Below, piece after piece: positions 8,437-18,725 of a stretch of 64,000 nt of DNA (its first letter is position 1; every line of letters starts with the position of its first letter). A program made the translations under genes and the position numbers. The notes beneath the pieces are model-generated. The model had not been told where the DNA came from and did no database searches. It worked only from the letters and a program-made list of their open reading frames with translations. The DNA is taken from the NCBI GenBank assembly GCA_013821425.1, contig JACDGV010000002.1, positions 1 to 64,000 on the forward strand, in the 5' to 3' direction. Source of the stretch: Nitrosospira sp. (GTDB lineage: Bacteria; Pseudomonadota; Gammaproteobacteria; Burkholderiales; Nitrosomonadaceae).

Positions 8437-8467
8437 GGTTCCGGCAGAACCCTATAAGTGGGAGGGG
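8421..8467 (+). terminator. Perfect 20-bp stem-loop spanning the stop codon
   Basis: The arm 8421-8440 is the exact reverse complement of 8448-8467, with a 7-nt loop. No T tract follows, so it is not a textbook intrinsic terminator. It may stop or stabilise the 3' end of the lipoprotein mRNA, or serve as a recombination or protein-binding site. Confidence 0.6.
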
Positions 8468-8800
8468 ATGTGTACGATCACCACGCTTTTCAAGCGGATA
8501 CCGCTCGTGGGTAGTGAAGTCATGTTGCGAGCGGTTAAACCTGTTTCCATACGCGAGTACTGAAAGGCGATTTCAGCGTATTGATAGTCCGGTCCTCATA
8601 CGGCATGCCCTGCCATATAATCCCCGCCATGCCTCGCCAGTCCTGCTGCCGCATGATTCACCCCAGCCCTTTCCCGTATGTTCGCATGGTTCAAACCAGG
8701 CGGAAGTGCACGGAAAATAAGGCAGCCACGCAACGCCCTGATACGAGAACCAGCCAGCTTTCGGCAGCGAAAACCTCGGTTGTTCCCGTTCAGCCCTCTT
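8468..8800. other. Intergenic region without a recognised gene
   Basis: About 330 bp between the long hairpin and the stop of the first small paralogue. The short frames here have no ribosome-binding site or familiar sequence. Nothing further seen. Confidence 0.5.
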
Positions 8801-9046
8801 TCATTTAGCCCGGGGAGGGGAAGTAACAGGTGCTATCCCAATGCTGGGTCCGGTTTGGCTCGCCCAGAATACCTTGGATTCCGGCCATCCGATGAGTGGC
8901 TCCTCGTGTGGATAGGGGACTAACGATTCATAGCACCAGAAAATCGGGTAATAACTTTTGCGTTCGATGGTGCCTGTTTCGCTTCGCATATACAGAATGT
9001 ATTCCGTCATCTCCTTCATTGTGTCGCGTACAGATTGCTTTTTCAT
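8801..9046 (-). CDS. Small unknown protein, paralogue A
   Basis: 81 residues from the ATG at 9046; starts at codon 9 or 12 are also possible and the ribosome-binding site is weak. It shares with the next gene the pattern Y..Y.R...G.IER, then P.PHEEPL.G.PES.V.WA...GP..GIAP. Predicted compact, soluble, rich in aromatic residues and Pro. Family not recognised. The conservation of both copies argues that it is translated. Confidence 0.55.
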   Translation of the reverse strand: MKKQSVRDTMKEMTEYILYMRSETGTIERKSYYPIFWCYESLVPYPHEEPLIGWPESKVFWASQTGPSIGIAPVTSPPRAK

Positions 9047-9136
9047 TATTCCCGGATGGAAATTGGCATCGATTTGCGCTTGCCTGGATTAGATTAAAAC
9101 CTTCAAGGAGTTCCCCTAAGAGCGGATATCGAATCT

Positions 9137-9394
9137 CTAGCCTTCCAGCAATCCGGCGAGCTTGTGCTTCCCGGATTCAGGGCGAGAGTTAAGCGGAGCT
9201 ATGCCTACGGTTGGTCCTTTACTGGCGGCCCAGAGCACGAGCGATTCCGGAAACCCTTCGAGCGGTTCTTCATGCATATAGGGAGCCAAGGCGCCGTAGG
9301 GGGCTTGTCGAACCAGCGGATAACCACATATGACATTCTTCATGCGTTCGATGTTACCCTCTTTGGTTCGTATGTAGACAGCATATCGCGACAT
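9137..9394 (-). CDS. Small unknown protein, paralogue B
   Basis: 85 residues. AGGAGG sits 6 nt before the ATG at 9394, a strong start. The core MHEEPLEGFPESLVLWAASK and GPTVGIAPLNSRPE aligns with paralogue A. The N-terminal SRYAVYIRTKEGNIERM suggests a beta hairpin. It lies upstream of paralogue A on the same strand, 90 bp apart, so the pair may be cotranscribed. Function unknown. Confidence 0.65.
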   Translation of the reverse strand: MSRYAVYIRTKEGNIERMKNVICGYPLVRQAPYGALAPYMHEEPLEGFPESLVLWAASKGPTVGIAPLNSRPESGKHKLAGLLEG

Positions 9395-9798
9395 TCAAGC
9401 CTCCTGTTGGATGTGACATTAGGTTTCCGAATTCTACCGAGGCTTTGTTGCAGGATGTTTACGCCCCTGAATTTGACTAGTTGGAGGGCCGCTTGACAAA
9501 GAAGAAAGGGATACACCTGTTGCCCCTGAATTACCGGATAATGCAGAGAATCCCGGTCAGCTCAAGCAGGACGTAACAGGACATCAAATCGCTTATCGGT
9601 ACGGTCGGCCTCTCTTTGCTGGAAGCTCTTCGTTTCACGGAATCAGGGGTTACGCGATCTTGTTTACGCGCTTTGCTGGCTGGCACAAGCTGCTCTCCTC
9701 GGAGACGTATAAGCAGTCTTGACCCTTCCACTTCTCTGTCCGCCGGCGAGGGGTTAGTCAGTCCACCTGTTTCCAGGTTTTTGCACGTTCTCAAGGTC

Positions 9799-9820
9799 TA
9801 GGGAAGCCCTGAACAAGTCC
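9799..9820 (-). repeat. Dispersed CTTGTTCAGGGCTTCCCTA-like motif, copy 1
   Basis: On the minus strand the bases read GGACTTGTTCAGGGCTTCCC followed by TA. Related copies occur at 21641, 26857 and 60353. No ORF or known element explains it. Confidence 0.6.
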
Positions 9821-10109
9821 CACGGGGGCGCGACGAGTCTTTGCGGGATGGGATGCGCGAAAGACGACAACGCGAATGGTTGCGACCGCGCAGGACGGAG
9901 CAGTATCTTCCGCAGGAAGATGCGACCCCGAAGCGGTGTGCAGGCGCCCCTCGCGGTCGGCATCCCCACCGCTGCCCGATCCCCACGTGGCGGGGCCCTC
10001 GGGCAACGCTTTGGGGCGCAACTGCGTTGCACTCCTTGGCATCGTAGTCCAAGCTACGACCTGTGTCGTGCGCCTTGTAATCATCCCGATTTTACCGCAA
10101 CGCGCTCCG

Positions 10110-10290
10110 CGGAGGACTTTCAGGGCTTCCCTAGGCACGCCGCCGCTCAGGAACACGCTGAACGAACCGTCGGCTTCCAGCACCACGCTTCCACCGTCCT
10201 TAAATCATCCCGGTGTGGTTTTCCTCGGTATCCAGGCAGGTGAACCGGATAGATTTCTTCCTTTTCATCAAGCAGTACCTTGAAGAAGAT
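10110..10290 (-). pseudogene. Remnant of a DUF421 gene (C-terminal piece)
   Basis: From 10186 leftwards the minus strand encodes VVLEADGSFSVFLSGGVPRE, which matches VVLETDGSFSVVPQGSG in the intact DUF421 protein at 4558-5115. The preceding Val-Glu-Ala codons (10187-10195) lie in another frame, so a 1-nt deletion separates them. No membrane part is visible nearby. Boundaries are approximate. Confidence 0.5.
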
Positions 10291-10538
10291 TTACACCGGA
10301 ACCCTATAAATATAAAGAGAGCCGGGCCCAGGCCCATTCCAGTGGCTGTGAATAGTCTGGTTTTTCCCGAATCGTACGCGTTGCGAGTATCGCTATTTTT
10401 CCGGCACGTGCCCCCACAGGGGATTGGGTACTCCTCAAGGTAAACGCCAATTCCATGCAGAGGAAGAGGGCAATGTTTTTCAGGAGGCAGGTGTTATAGG
10501 TTAATATTATCTTTAACCAAATCTCGATGGATTTATGA

Positions 10539-11930
10539 ATGAACTTTGACCAGAAAAAAAGACAAGTTTCCTGGAGACGCTTAATACCATTGGCGCTTGC
10601 CGTCAGCCTTGTTGCGTGTGGTGATGGGAACGGTCCTTCCTCGTCAGGCAGTAGCAGCAAGAGTAAGCCGGAAAAAGGCCCGACAACCGGAAAGTTGCTG
10701 GACGCGGCAGTTAGTGGCGTCGCGTACGCTGCCTCTTCCGGCGCGTCTGGTACCACGAATGAGAATGGGATCTTCAACTATAGCCATGGGGATACGGTAG
10801 AGTTCAAGCTGGGCAGCCTGGTACTCGGAAAAGTAGACGGTGCGCCAATCGTTACCCCTATGGAACTAGCTGGAGACAGCGGGAACAGGCTGCAAAACCT
10901 GCTTATCCTGTTGCAGTCGCTGGATGTGGATGGGAAGCCTGAAAACGGCATTTCCATTCCCGCAGACGCCGCGGCCGCGGTTAGCGCCTCGATGAACCTG
11001 GAAAGTGACCCTGACGCGTTCACGTCCTCACTGGAGTTGCAGAAGGCGAGGGAGGCAGGCGGGGTGGCTGGCCCGATTAAAACACCGGAAGAGGCGAATG
11101 ATCACTTTCTTTCGCAGGGAATCAACCTGCTCAGTACCAATATTTGGGTCAAGTACGATGACACGTCGGCTTCCGTTATCCGATCTTCAACGGCTGGCGG
11201 TGGTGAGTATCTGCAAGGAGAAGCTACGCCGGAAGATTCCTGCGATGCCGATCGCGTGTGCGGCGGCAACCTGGTCAGCAAGGCCGGCGTGGAATACGGG
11301 GCGGCTAGCGTAGCGGAATTCGATACCAGGGGTTTCAAGTTTGTTGGCGCGCCGGTAATCGATACCAATCTCAAGGCGGGGTTATCGCATCCCCGGCCTA
11401 CCTGGCGCATCCGTACTGATGGCTCCGAGTTGATTGCGTCGGATATTCTGACCGTGCAAAGGGAGAGGAAACAGGCGAGCCTCTTCGGCGAACTCTTCCA
11501 TATAGCGGGTACGCTGGAGATCAGCTCGGATACCGAACCTGTCCAGACCGAGGTCAAGGAAACCCGTTTTTCGAAGTTGCAAAACAATCCCCAGGGCATT
11601 CTCGGAGCCTGGGCGGTTGACAACACCAGTATCAAGACACAAACCTATGTATTCTTCCCCAACGGGAAATTCATGATGATCGATCCTATCGGAGATTTGG
11701 AGCGGCCCGGCCATGCAAGTTGTGGAGGGCCCGGGATCGAGTTCGCCTCGTATACCTACGACTCGGGCAGCAAATCGCTCAATGTTAAAAGTTTCACTTA
11801 CGACACAAACGGTTGCGCGGGCTTCTCGCATAACGACGCGGTTTCCTTCGACATCAGCGCGGATGGTAATACGGCTGCGGTGAGCACGCAGGATAAAAGC
11901 CCGCTAATCGTTCACCGCGTTTCGAAATAA
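10539..11930 (+). CDS. Large lipoprotein of unknown function
   Basis: 463 residues. A basic start and the lipobox SLVACG place the lipidated Cys near residue 27. It is followed by a Ser/Gly/Lys-rich spacer (GPSSSGSSSKSKPEKGP), then the block GKLLDAAVSGVAYAASSGAS with NENGIFNYSHGDTVEFKLGS, a beta-rich unit found in many proteobacterial surface lipoproteins. The C-terminal third (ILGAWAVDNTSIKTQTYVFFPNGKF) looks like a second beta domain with possible disulphides (ASCGG, TNGCAG). Probably outer-membrane or surface attached. No enzyme motif seen. Confidence 0.7.
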   Translation: MNFDQKKRQVSWRRLIPLALAVSLVACGDGNGPSSSGSSSKSKPEKGPTTGKLLDAAVSGVAYAASSGASGTTNENGIFNYSHGDTVEFKLGSLVLGKVDGAPIVTPMELAGDSGNRLQNLLILLQSLDVDGKPENGISIPADAAAAVSASMNLESDPDAFTSSLELQKAREAGGVAGPIKTPEEANDHFLSQGINLLSTNIWVKYDDTSASVIRSSTAGGGEYLQGEATPEDSCDADRVCGGNLVSKAGVEYGAASVAEFDTRGFKFVGAPVIDTNLKAGLSHPRPTWRIRTDGSELIASDILTVQRERKQASLFGELFHIAGTLEISSDTEPVQTEVKETRFSKLQNNPQGILGAWAVDNTSIKTQTYVFFPNGKFMMIDPIGDLERPGHASCGGPGIEFASYTYDSGSKSLNVKSFTYDTNGCAGFSHNDAVSFDISADGNTAAVSTQDKSPLIVHRVSK

Positions 11931-11949
11931 AGCAGGCCTGAGTAGAAAT

Positions 11950-12411
11950 TCAGTTCAGGTTGGGTTTATTCTTGGCTGCGTCGCGCAGCTGCCGCACGCG
12001 ATCATGGTTCCTCTTTGCACCCTCGTACTGAAGATCAAGAAGAGCGCGCACGTCGCCCGGCAATTCCTGCCTCAGCGCATTCTCGTATGCCATCACAGCG
12101 GCGGCTTCGCCGCGTTCGCATTCTTCCAGCACAGTCATATTATCCCGGTTCGTCATCGCTGTCCTGATGTCAACCCAGGCACGATGTAGTGTGCCTGTGA
12201 CCGTGCCGCTGGTATCCGGATCACCCCCATATCGCCTTACCTCTGCGCTTAGCTCGCGGACCGCTTGTTCGCAACTTTGCGCCCGGTTTTCGAAGTACAG
12301 CTTTAATCCCTCGTCAGTCGCATCCTGAGCGCAAGTCCTGAAGCCTTGGGCACCGTCCCGGGAGATTTCGATCAGGCCGTTTAACGTGCTGACAATTTGA
12401 TCATTGTCCAT
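11950..12411 (-). CDS. PA2169/DUF2383-type four-helix-bundle protein
   Basis: 153 residues beginning MDNDQIVSTLNGLIEISRDG, the signature start of the DUF2383 / PA2169 family, a ferritin-like four-helix fold. The helices contain the expected acidic and His positions (EECERGEAAAVMAYENAL, RNHDRVRQLRD). Relatives are stress-induced and of unknown chemistry; metal binding is suspected from the fold only. Convergent with the lipoprotein gene, 19 bp apart. Confidence 0.8.
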   Translation of the reverse strand: MDNDQIVSTLNGLIEISRDGAQGFRTCAQDATDEGLKLYFENRAQSCEQAVRELSAEVRRYGGDPDTSGTVTGTLHRAWVDIRTAMTNRDNMTVLEECERGEAAAVMAYENALRQELPGDVRALLDLQYEGAKRNHDRVRQLRDAAKNKPNLN

Positions 12412-12601
12412 TTAAATCTCCTGCAATGAAAGGCATGACGTGAGTGGTATATCGGTTAAAACGATCAGGAATGAAGATACTGAAACAAATCTTTAGCGTC
12501 TGTACGTTGAAGCACATTCAATGCGTGTTATCGAATGAGACTCGTTGTGCTGTTTCGCTGTCTTCCTACCGTTCGAGAATAAGCGAAGAGAAAAACGGCA
12601 G

Positions 12602-14951
12602 TTACATGGATTTGCGGGACGGCACCAGCCGCCATGTCACCCTTCCCACCTCTTCCCCTTCATAAACTTGCCGCGCAAAAAGCTCGAACTGATACTGACG
12701 CATTTCTTCCGGTATTTTCACCAGCAGCCGGAGCGGAATTCGCGCCTTCGCGGAGAAGACGACTTCAGGGAAACTCACGCGCCCGCAGGGCCTGATCATG
12801 AGATGCACGAGCCTGGAACGGTCTGGCTTGTCGTAGGGGGCGAATGGCATGGGCCGTGGACGCACGTGCAGGCGCTCCGCGAACTCGCGCGGTAATTCGA
12901 GCACGATTTCTGTGCCGGCGGGAAGCCGGGGCGTAATCTCAAGACGCATCCGCCGCGCTCTATCCGGCGGCCCCGCCGCCAGGAAGGGCAAGGCAACATA
13001 GCCCCGCGGCTCTGCACCCGGCGGCGGCACGTTGTTCACCACGTTGAAGTTGCGCCAGGTGACATTATTATTGTTGCGTATGAAGGTGGTGAAATTGTCC
13101 CAGTCCAGGAAGTCGGCTATTGCGGGCCCGGGGTCGCGCGGAGTGTTGAGGATGCCCACGAAGCAGTAATGGCCCGAGGCCGGAACCGCCGCCAATGGCC
13201 ACGTAATACCGCTCGAGACTGTCAGCAGATCGCCGGTCGGCACGTTCGGCAGTGTTGCCGTCCCCATCAGCGTCCAGAGGTTGGGGGTGAGCAGCGTCGA
13301 AGGCGGCGCCCAATAAACGGTCGCGGTAACGTTGTCCGCTGCCGAGCCGCCCCGATTGCGCACACGCACGTAAACAAAGTTGTTGCCCAGCCTCCGCCTC
13401 GTGGCCTAGCGTCATATCGTTTTCGGTACCGCTGCCTGCGCCGAAAGCGGCTGCGGGGTCTGCCACCGCCGTCTGCCGCAGTATAATGTCCGGGCTGGAC
13501 GAGATGGCGCCCAGGTGGGGGTCGCCGTTATCGCCCGGGAAGTCGCGCAGATAGACATCCGGCGACAGGTTGAGCACGGTACCATCGATGATCGCCCGCA
13601 GGTTGGGCATGGCCCCGATGCGGTCCGTTGCGGGGTTCTGTGACAGGGTCCCGTTTACGGGATCGGACAGGATCATGCGCAGTTGCCACGGGGCAAGACG
13701 GTCGCCGGTAGAAGCTTCCACCAAGCCCTGTAACGCGAGCGCGGCGCCTGTGACGATAGGCGAGGCGCTGGAGGTGCCGCCAAAGCTCGTTGTGTAGAGA
13801 TTGGTTGCTGTATTGGTGGAGTCGGAAGAAAGCGTGTCCACACTCTCGCCCCATCCGTAACAATCGATGCGGCTGCCGTGGCACGAAAAGCCGAGCCGCC
13901 CGTGCGGCGCCGTCGCGCTTGCCGCGCCTACCATGATCGCGCCCGAATCCATAAAATCCGCACTCGTCCGGTTGAAAATCTGCTGGCCGCCGGGATTCAC
14001 CACCGTATCCAGATCCACGCCGCCGTTGCCGGCCGCCTCGACCACCACGATGCCAAGCGACGTCGCGAGGCGGATCACATCGAACACCGCGGGTTCGATC
14101 TCGACGGGCACGAGGCTGTAGCCGAACAGATTGGTCTGCGCTTCCAGCAGCAGTACATCTCCGAATTCCATGACGGCAATTGCATCGAGTATGGGTTGCG
14201 CGGTGCTATAGCCACCCCCTGGCAGATGCTGGCCCACGCAGCGGACGGAAGCCAGCGCGGGCGTGATGCCCACGCACCCAAGGGCATTGTCCACCGCGGC
14301 GATTTCTCCTAGCACGGCGCTGCCATGAAAAAAATAGGAATGATTCAGGCCGGAGATGAGTGTGATTCCATGCGCGGCCAGATCTTCGTGATTGAAAGTC
14401 CAGCCCCATTCCATATCCACCAGCGCCTGTCCCGCGCCATCCCCTCCGGGAAAAGCCCACGCATACTCGGCGTCGATGCCGTCGGGTGCGGGGTCGAGGT
14501 AGCCCTGGTTGCCGCTACGCGGATCATCCGCGGCGTTGACAAAAGGCGGCTCGACGGGCGGGGGCTCGTAATAGACGATGGCTACGGATTCCCATTGCGA
14601 CAAGGCCTGCACCAGCTCATCCGCGTTGATTCCAGGCGGCAGATGGACGGCAAAATAGGCGTTCAGGTTGGTCGCGCGAAAGGAGGAATCCAGCGACCGT
14701 GCCTGTTCCGTCAGAGCGGCCAGCTGCTCGGGCTGGATAGAGAGGAGGGGCTCCAGGGTGATTCCCCCAAACCGCGCCACCAGCGCGTTCCAAGGACCGA
14801 TGCCGAGTGATTCCAGCGTCCGGGTGGCGTCATCACGGGGCAGCTCGACATGATCCTTGAATTTGACGATTACCCGACGGCGGAAGTTGGGACCCGGCTG
14901 CGCCTGTTCCCTCCCAGGCGTCGGATGATTATGGTTTTCATTGGTGGCCAT
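12602..14951 (-). pseudogene. Subtilisin-like S8 serine peptidase, split by a frameshift
   Basis: The frame from 14951 has AAGGAGG before its ATG and encodes a leaderless peptidase: an I9-like start (RRRVIVKFKDHVELP), catalytic Asp179 (ALVDMEWGW), His209 (YFFHGSAVLGE), oxyanion Asn309 (AAGNGG) and Ser394 (GGTSSASP). Around 13386-13388 a run of three G (minus strand) shifts the frame. Removing one G joins GHEAEAG to NNFVYVRVRNRGG and continues to 12602, adding a beta-sandwich of about 250 residues. The total would be about 780 residues. As read, the peptidase core is intact but the C-terminal domain is lost, replaced by a short out-of-frame tail. This is either a sequencing error or a real early pseudogene. 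No signal peptide seen. Confidence 0.8.
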
Positions 14952-15387
14952 GATGCCTCCTTGGACCCGACGGGAACACCGCCAGGTTGCGTTAATGTAA
15001 AGTCCTGGTTCATTTAAGGAATAGCACGTATTCCGTAAAATTCAAGATGGGCTTATTGAACGGCTGGGCCCCTTCTGCATGAGCTCGCCGAGAAAGACGT
15101 TCAAGATGCTTATTTGTGCCGGCTTGATAAGACTTAACCCGGGGAGCAGGTCCGCGGTAAAATGCGTGTTGAAGTAGCGTAGACAGGTCGTCGAAATGGG
15201 GGTGTACTGCCTCAACAACTCTGCGATACTCTGTTTAGTTATCCGGCAAGCCGCGCCTTGAGTTCTGCCTGCCTGAATTACCCGCTCCCTTTGAGTATAG
15301 CTGCCGATGCTGCCCAGGCGAATTGCAACTTGGCGCTGCGTCTGCTCATCTTGCGGAGTGGCCGATTCCTCCCTCTTAACCAACGCC
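14952..15387. other. Divergent intergenic region before the mrp operon
   Basis: About 430 bp holding the promoters of the peptidase and the mrp operon. A minus-strand frame covering 15042-15515 gives protein-like text (LRYFNTHFTADLLPGLSLI), which could be debris of a lost gene, but I cannot name it and it overlaps mrpA. Confidence 0.4.
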
Positions 15388-18354
15388 ATGTCGCTAGTCT
15401 GGATTGTCGCCCTGCCCTTTGCAGGAAGCGTCCTTGCCGCATTCCTGCCATCGCATGCCCGTAACGTCGCGGTCTGGCTTGCGGGCACGGTGGCGGGTAC
15501 CTGTGTTGCGCTCACGGTTCAACTTTACCCGCAAATAGCGCAAGGCGAGGTGGTGCGCGCCGTGTGGCCGTGGATACCGGCACTGGGGCTGAACCTGACC
15601 ATCCGCATGGACGGCTTCGCCTGGCTGTTTGCAATGCTGGTATCCGTAATGGGCGCGCTGGTCATACTGTATGCGCGGTACTACATGGCGCCGCAAGACC
15701 CGGTACCGCGTTTTTTTGCCTTCTTCCTGGCTTTCATGGGCGCGATGCTTGGCATTGTACTGTCGGGCAATCTCATTCAACTCGTGGTTTTCTGGGAATT
15801 GACCAGCCTGACGTCGTTCATGCTCATTGCTTACTGGTATCAGAGGGCCGACGCACGCCGGGGTGCTCGCATGGCCCTGACCATCACGGCCGCCGGCGGC
15901 TTGTGCCTGCTCGCGGGCATGGTGATACTGGGGCAAATAGTTGGCAGTTACGACCTGGATATTGTGCTCGCTTCAGGCGATTTGATCCGCGCGGATGTAT
16001 GGTATCTGCCTGCGCTCGTCCTGATCTCGCTGGGGGCGCTGACCAAAAGCGCGCAATTCCCCTTTCACTTCTGGCTGCCACACGCCATGGCGGCACCTAC
16101 GCCGGTATCCGTTTATCTGCATTCAGCGACAATGGTCAAGGCCGGGGTATTCCTGCTGGTGCGGTTCTGGCCCGTGCTTGCGGGCACCGAGGCCTGGTTC
16201 TGGATCATTGGCACGGCAGGCCTTGTCACGCTGGTGCTCGGCGCGTATGCGGCGATGTTTCAGCGGGACATGAAGGGCGTGCTGGCATATTCGACCATAA
16301 GTCATCTGGGGCTGATCACACTGCTGCTCGGACTTAACAGCTCGCTCGCGCTAATCGCGGCCATTTTTCATATCATGAACCACGCGACCTTCAAGGCATC
16401 GCTATTCATGGCGGCGGGCATGGTCGACCACGAGACCGGCACGCGCGACCTGACACGGCTAAGCGGTTTGTATCGCACGATGCCTATCACCACAGCATTG
16501 GCCATGGTTGCGGCGGCTTCAATGGCTGGCGTGCCACTGCTCAATGGTTTCCTTTCGAAGGAAATGTTTTTCGCCGAGACAGTGTTTGTGAGCGGTAATT
16601 TAATCACGCGCATCGGCTTGCCAATCCTGGCTGTAGTCTGGGGAATATTCAGCGTCGCGTATTCGCTCCGTTTTATCCTGCAAGTATTTTTTGGGCCGCA
16701 GGCGAAGGGATTGCCGAGAAAGCCGCATGAACCGCCGCTCTGGATGCTGCTGCCGAGTGCGTTGCTGGTGATGGCCTGTCTCGTGGTCGGCATTTTTCCG
16801 GCGCAAACAATGGGACCCTTCCTCAATATCGCGGCCCAATCCGTGCTAGGCGCATACATGCCTTCCTACAGCCTTGCCGTGTGGCATGGCTTGAATCTCC
16901 CGCTGGTCATGAGCCTGGCGGCAATGGTTGTCGGCACGGCGCTATATCTGGCGCTGGGAAAATACCGGCGGGGCGGGGCTGTGGTGCCATTGATCAGCCA
17001 TTTTGACGGCAAAAGAATTTTTGAATTCATGGTAGGGAGGCTTGAAGCATTGGCAGACTGGCTGATGCGGTGGTGTACGACAGAACGGCTGCAAACACAG
17101 TTGCTGCTTCTGATCTTTGCGGTGTTTCTGGTTGCCCTGGTACCTCTGCGCGGGGGATTGCCGCCGGGCAACATGGCCGGGTTGCCGCTGCATCCTGCAT
17201 TTGCACTGATGTGGCTGGTGGGTGGGGCGTGCGCGATCGGTGCTGCCAATCAGGCTAAATACCACCGTCTGGCCGCCCTAAGCCTGATGGGCGCCGCGGG
17301 GTTGGCGACCGCCATGACCTTCGTCTGGTTTTCGGCGCCCGATCTGGCGCTGACGCAACTCATCGTAGAGGTTGTGACACTTGTCCTGATCCTGCTTGGT
17401 TTACGCTGGCTTCCACCGCGTTATGCATGGATTGATGATGGGTTGCGTTCCTTTCGCACACGGGTGCGCGCACGCACCAGGCGGTTGCGCGACCTGGTGC
17501 TTGCAAGCATTGCGGGCGCAGGCCTGGCTGCTTTGAGCTATGCCGTATTGACGCGCCGGGCAGGGGAGGGTATCTCCTCGTTCTTCATCGAGAATTCGGT
17601 GCCGCTGGGCGGCGGTTCCAACGTGATCAATGTGATTCTGGTCGATTTTCGTGGCTTTGACACGCTGGGGGAGATTACGGTGCTGGGCATCGTGGCGCTG
17701 ACCGTGTTCGCTTTGCTGAGACGGTTTCGCCCTGCTCCCGAGAGCATGGAGTTGCCGCCCCAGCAGCGTGACCCGAATGTCCAGGCAGGCGGGGCGGCAA
17801 ACCCCGATGCGCCCCTGCCGGCAGGGGCGATGATGCTTCCGGCGGTTCTCGTTCAACTGCTATTGCCGGTCGCGGGCATGGTATCGGTTTTTTTTCTACT
17901 GAGGGGACACAACGAACCCGGCGGCGGCTTCGTAGGGGGGCTGGTCATGGCCACGGCAATTATCCTCCAATACCTCGTTGGCGGCACGGCCTGGGCAGAA
18001 TCACGCACCCGCATTTACCCTCAGTACTGGATTGGATTCGGACTGTTGTGCGCAGCAGGCGCGGGCTTGTCAGCATGGGTTGTGTCCCGTCCGTTTCTCT
18101 CTGCCCTGGCATGGCACGGAACCTTGCCTGTGATCGGCGAATTGCATCTTTCCACCGTGCTGCTGTTCGACCTTGGCGTCTATTTTCTGGTAATCGGAGC
18201 GACGGTGCTGATTCTGGTGGCGCTGGCGCATCAGTCTGTGCGCGCGCACCGCAAGGCCGCTGTTCAAACACGGCCTGGAGCCGCCGTGGAACGCGAGGCC
18301 GTGCTCGAAGGACGTGGGGCCGCGGTTGAAGGGCCGGGCGGGAAGGAGAGCTGA
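15388..18354 (+). CDS. mrpA: Mrp-type Na+/H+ antiporter subunit A fused to subunit B
   Basis: 988 residues from [14 protein letters not shown]; an earlier ATG at 15307 would add a non-hydrophobic, unfamiliar leader. It is a complex-I NuoL-like membrane protein: the proton-channel domain holds [29 protein letters not shown] and [21 protein letters not shown] with the conserved Lys and His. A DUF4040 part ([28 protein letters not shown]) follows, and from about residue 800 an MnhB domain ([20 protein letters not shown]). The antiporter exchanges cytosolic Na+ for external H+ and serves pH and salt homeostasis. First gene of a seven-function operon; it overlaps the next start by 1 nt. Confidence 0.92.
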   Translation: MSLVWIVALPFAGSVLAAFLPSHARNVAVWLAGTVAGTCVALTVQLYPQIAQGEVVRAVWPWIPALGLNLTIRMDGFAWLFAMLVSVMGALVILYARYYMAPQDPVPRFFAFFLAFMGAMLGIVLSGNLIQLVVFWELTSLTSFMLIAYWYQRADARRGARMALTITAAGGLCLLAGMVILGQIVGSYDLDIVLASGDLIRADVWYLPALVLISLGALTKSAQFPFHFWLPHAMAAPTPVSVYLHSATMVKAGVFLLVRFWPVLAGTEAWFWIIGTAGLVTLVLGAYAAMFQRDMKGVLAYSTISHLGLITLLLGLNSSLALIAAIFHIMNHATFKASLFMAAGMVDHETGTRDLTRLSGLYRTMPITTALAMVAAASMAGVPLLNGFLSKEMFFAETVFVSGNLITRIGLPILAVVWGIFSVAYSLRFILQVFFGPQAKGLPRKPHEPPLWMLLPSALLVMACLVVGIFPAQTMGPFLNIAAQSVLGAYMPSYSLAVWHGLNLPLVMSLAAMVVGTALYLALGKYRRGGAVVPLISHFDGKRIFEFMVGRLEALADWLMRWCTTERLQTQLLLLIFAVFLVALVPLRGGLPPGNMAGLPLHPAFALMWLVGGACAIGAANQAKYHRLAALSLMGAAGLATAMTFVWFSAPDLALTQLIVEVVTLVLILLGLRWLPPRYAWIDDGLRSFRTRVRARTRRLRDLVLASIAGAGLAALSYAVLTRRAGEGISSFFIENSVPLGGGSNVINVILVDFRGFDTLGEITVLGIVALTVFALLRRFRPAPESMELPPQQRDPNVQAGGAANPDAPLPAGAMMLPAVLVQLLLPVAGMVSVFFLLRGHNEPGGGFVGGLVMATAIILQYLVGGTAWAESRTRIYPQYWIGFGLLCAAGAGLSAWVVSRPFLSALAWHGTLPVIGELHLSTVLLFDLGVYFLVIGATVLILVALAHQSVRAHRKAAVQTRPGAAVEREAVLEGRGAAVEGPGGKES

Positions 18355-18725
18355 TGGAGATTGTCTACGCTTTGGCCATTGGCGTGCTGACAGGTTCAGG
18401 TGTGTGGCTCCTGCTGCGTCCGCGCACCTTTCAGGTCATCATCGGACTCTCCCTGTTATCCTATGCCATTAATCTGTTCATTTTCGGCATGGGGCGTTTG
18501 ACTATCGGTGTTGCGCCCATTATCACCACGCTTGAACCTGACCCGTCTCTTTTTGACGATCCCGTTCCACAGGCGCTTGTCCTGACGGCAATCGTGATCG
18601 GCTTTGCCACGACGGCACTGTTTCTGGTCGTGCTGCTCGCTTCGCGCGGTTTGACCGGCACCGATCATGTCGACGGGAAAGACGAAGACGAAGACGAGGA
18701 CGAAGGCGAAGAGCCAAGGGCATGA
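18354..18725 (+). CDS. mrpC: Mrp antiporter subunit C
   Basis: 123 residues, three membrane helices, NuoK-like. GVWLLLRPRTFQVIIGLSLLSYAINLFIFGMG is the family signature, and DPVPQALVLTAIVIGFATTAL includes the helix with the conserved acidic/hydrophobic pattern. The C-terminal tail is highly acidic (KDEDEDEDEGEE), a low-complexity run of GAC/GAA codons. Start and stop codons overlap the neighbours (TGATG and ATGA), so translation is coupled. Confidence 0.92.
   Translation: MEIVYALAIGVLTGSGVWLLLRPRTFQVIIGLSLLSYAINLFIFGMGRLTIGVAPIITTLEPDPSLFDDPVPQALVLTAIVIGFATTALFLVVLLASRGLTGTDHVDGKDEDEDEDEGEEPRA

Larger units (their letters stand above)
9395..10538. other. Long gene-poor region with gene debris
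   Basis: About 1.1 kb without an intact gene. It contains one copy of the dispersed 20-nt motif (9799-9820) and a decayed DUF421 tail (about 10110-10290). Several open frames of 60-135 codons on both strands lack ribosome-binding sites and resemble nothing. It also contains the promoter region of the lipoprotein gene at 10539. Confidence 0.6.

Noticed and set aside
9531-9801. Frames on both strands near 9531-9801
   Set aside because: No ribosome-binding site, odd composition, no family resemblance.
15042-15515. 157-codon minus-strand frame before and into mrpA
   Set aside because: Part of it reads protein-like, but it overlaps mrpA and I could not match it to a transposase or any other family; kept only as possible debris.
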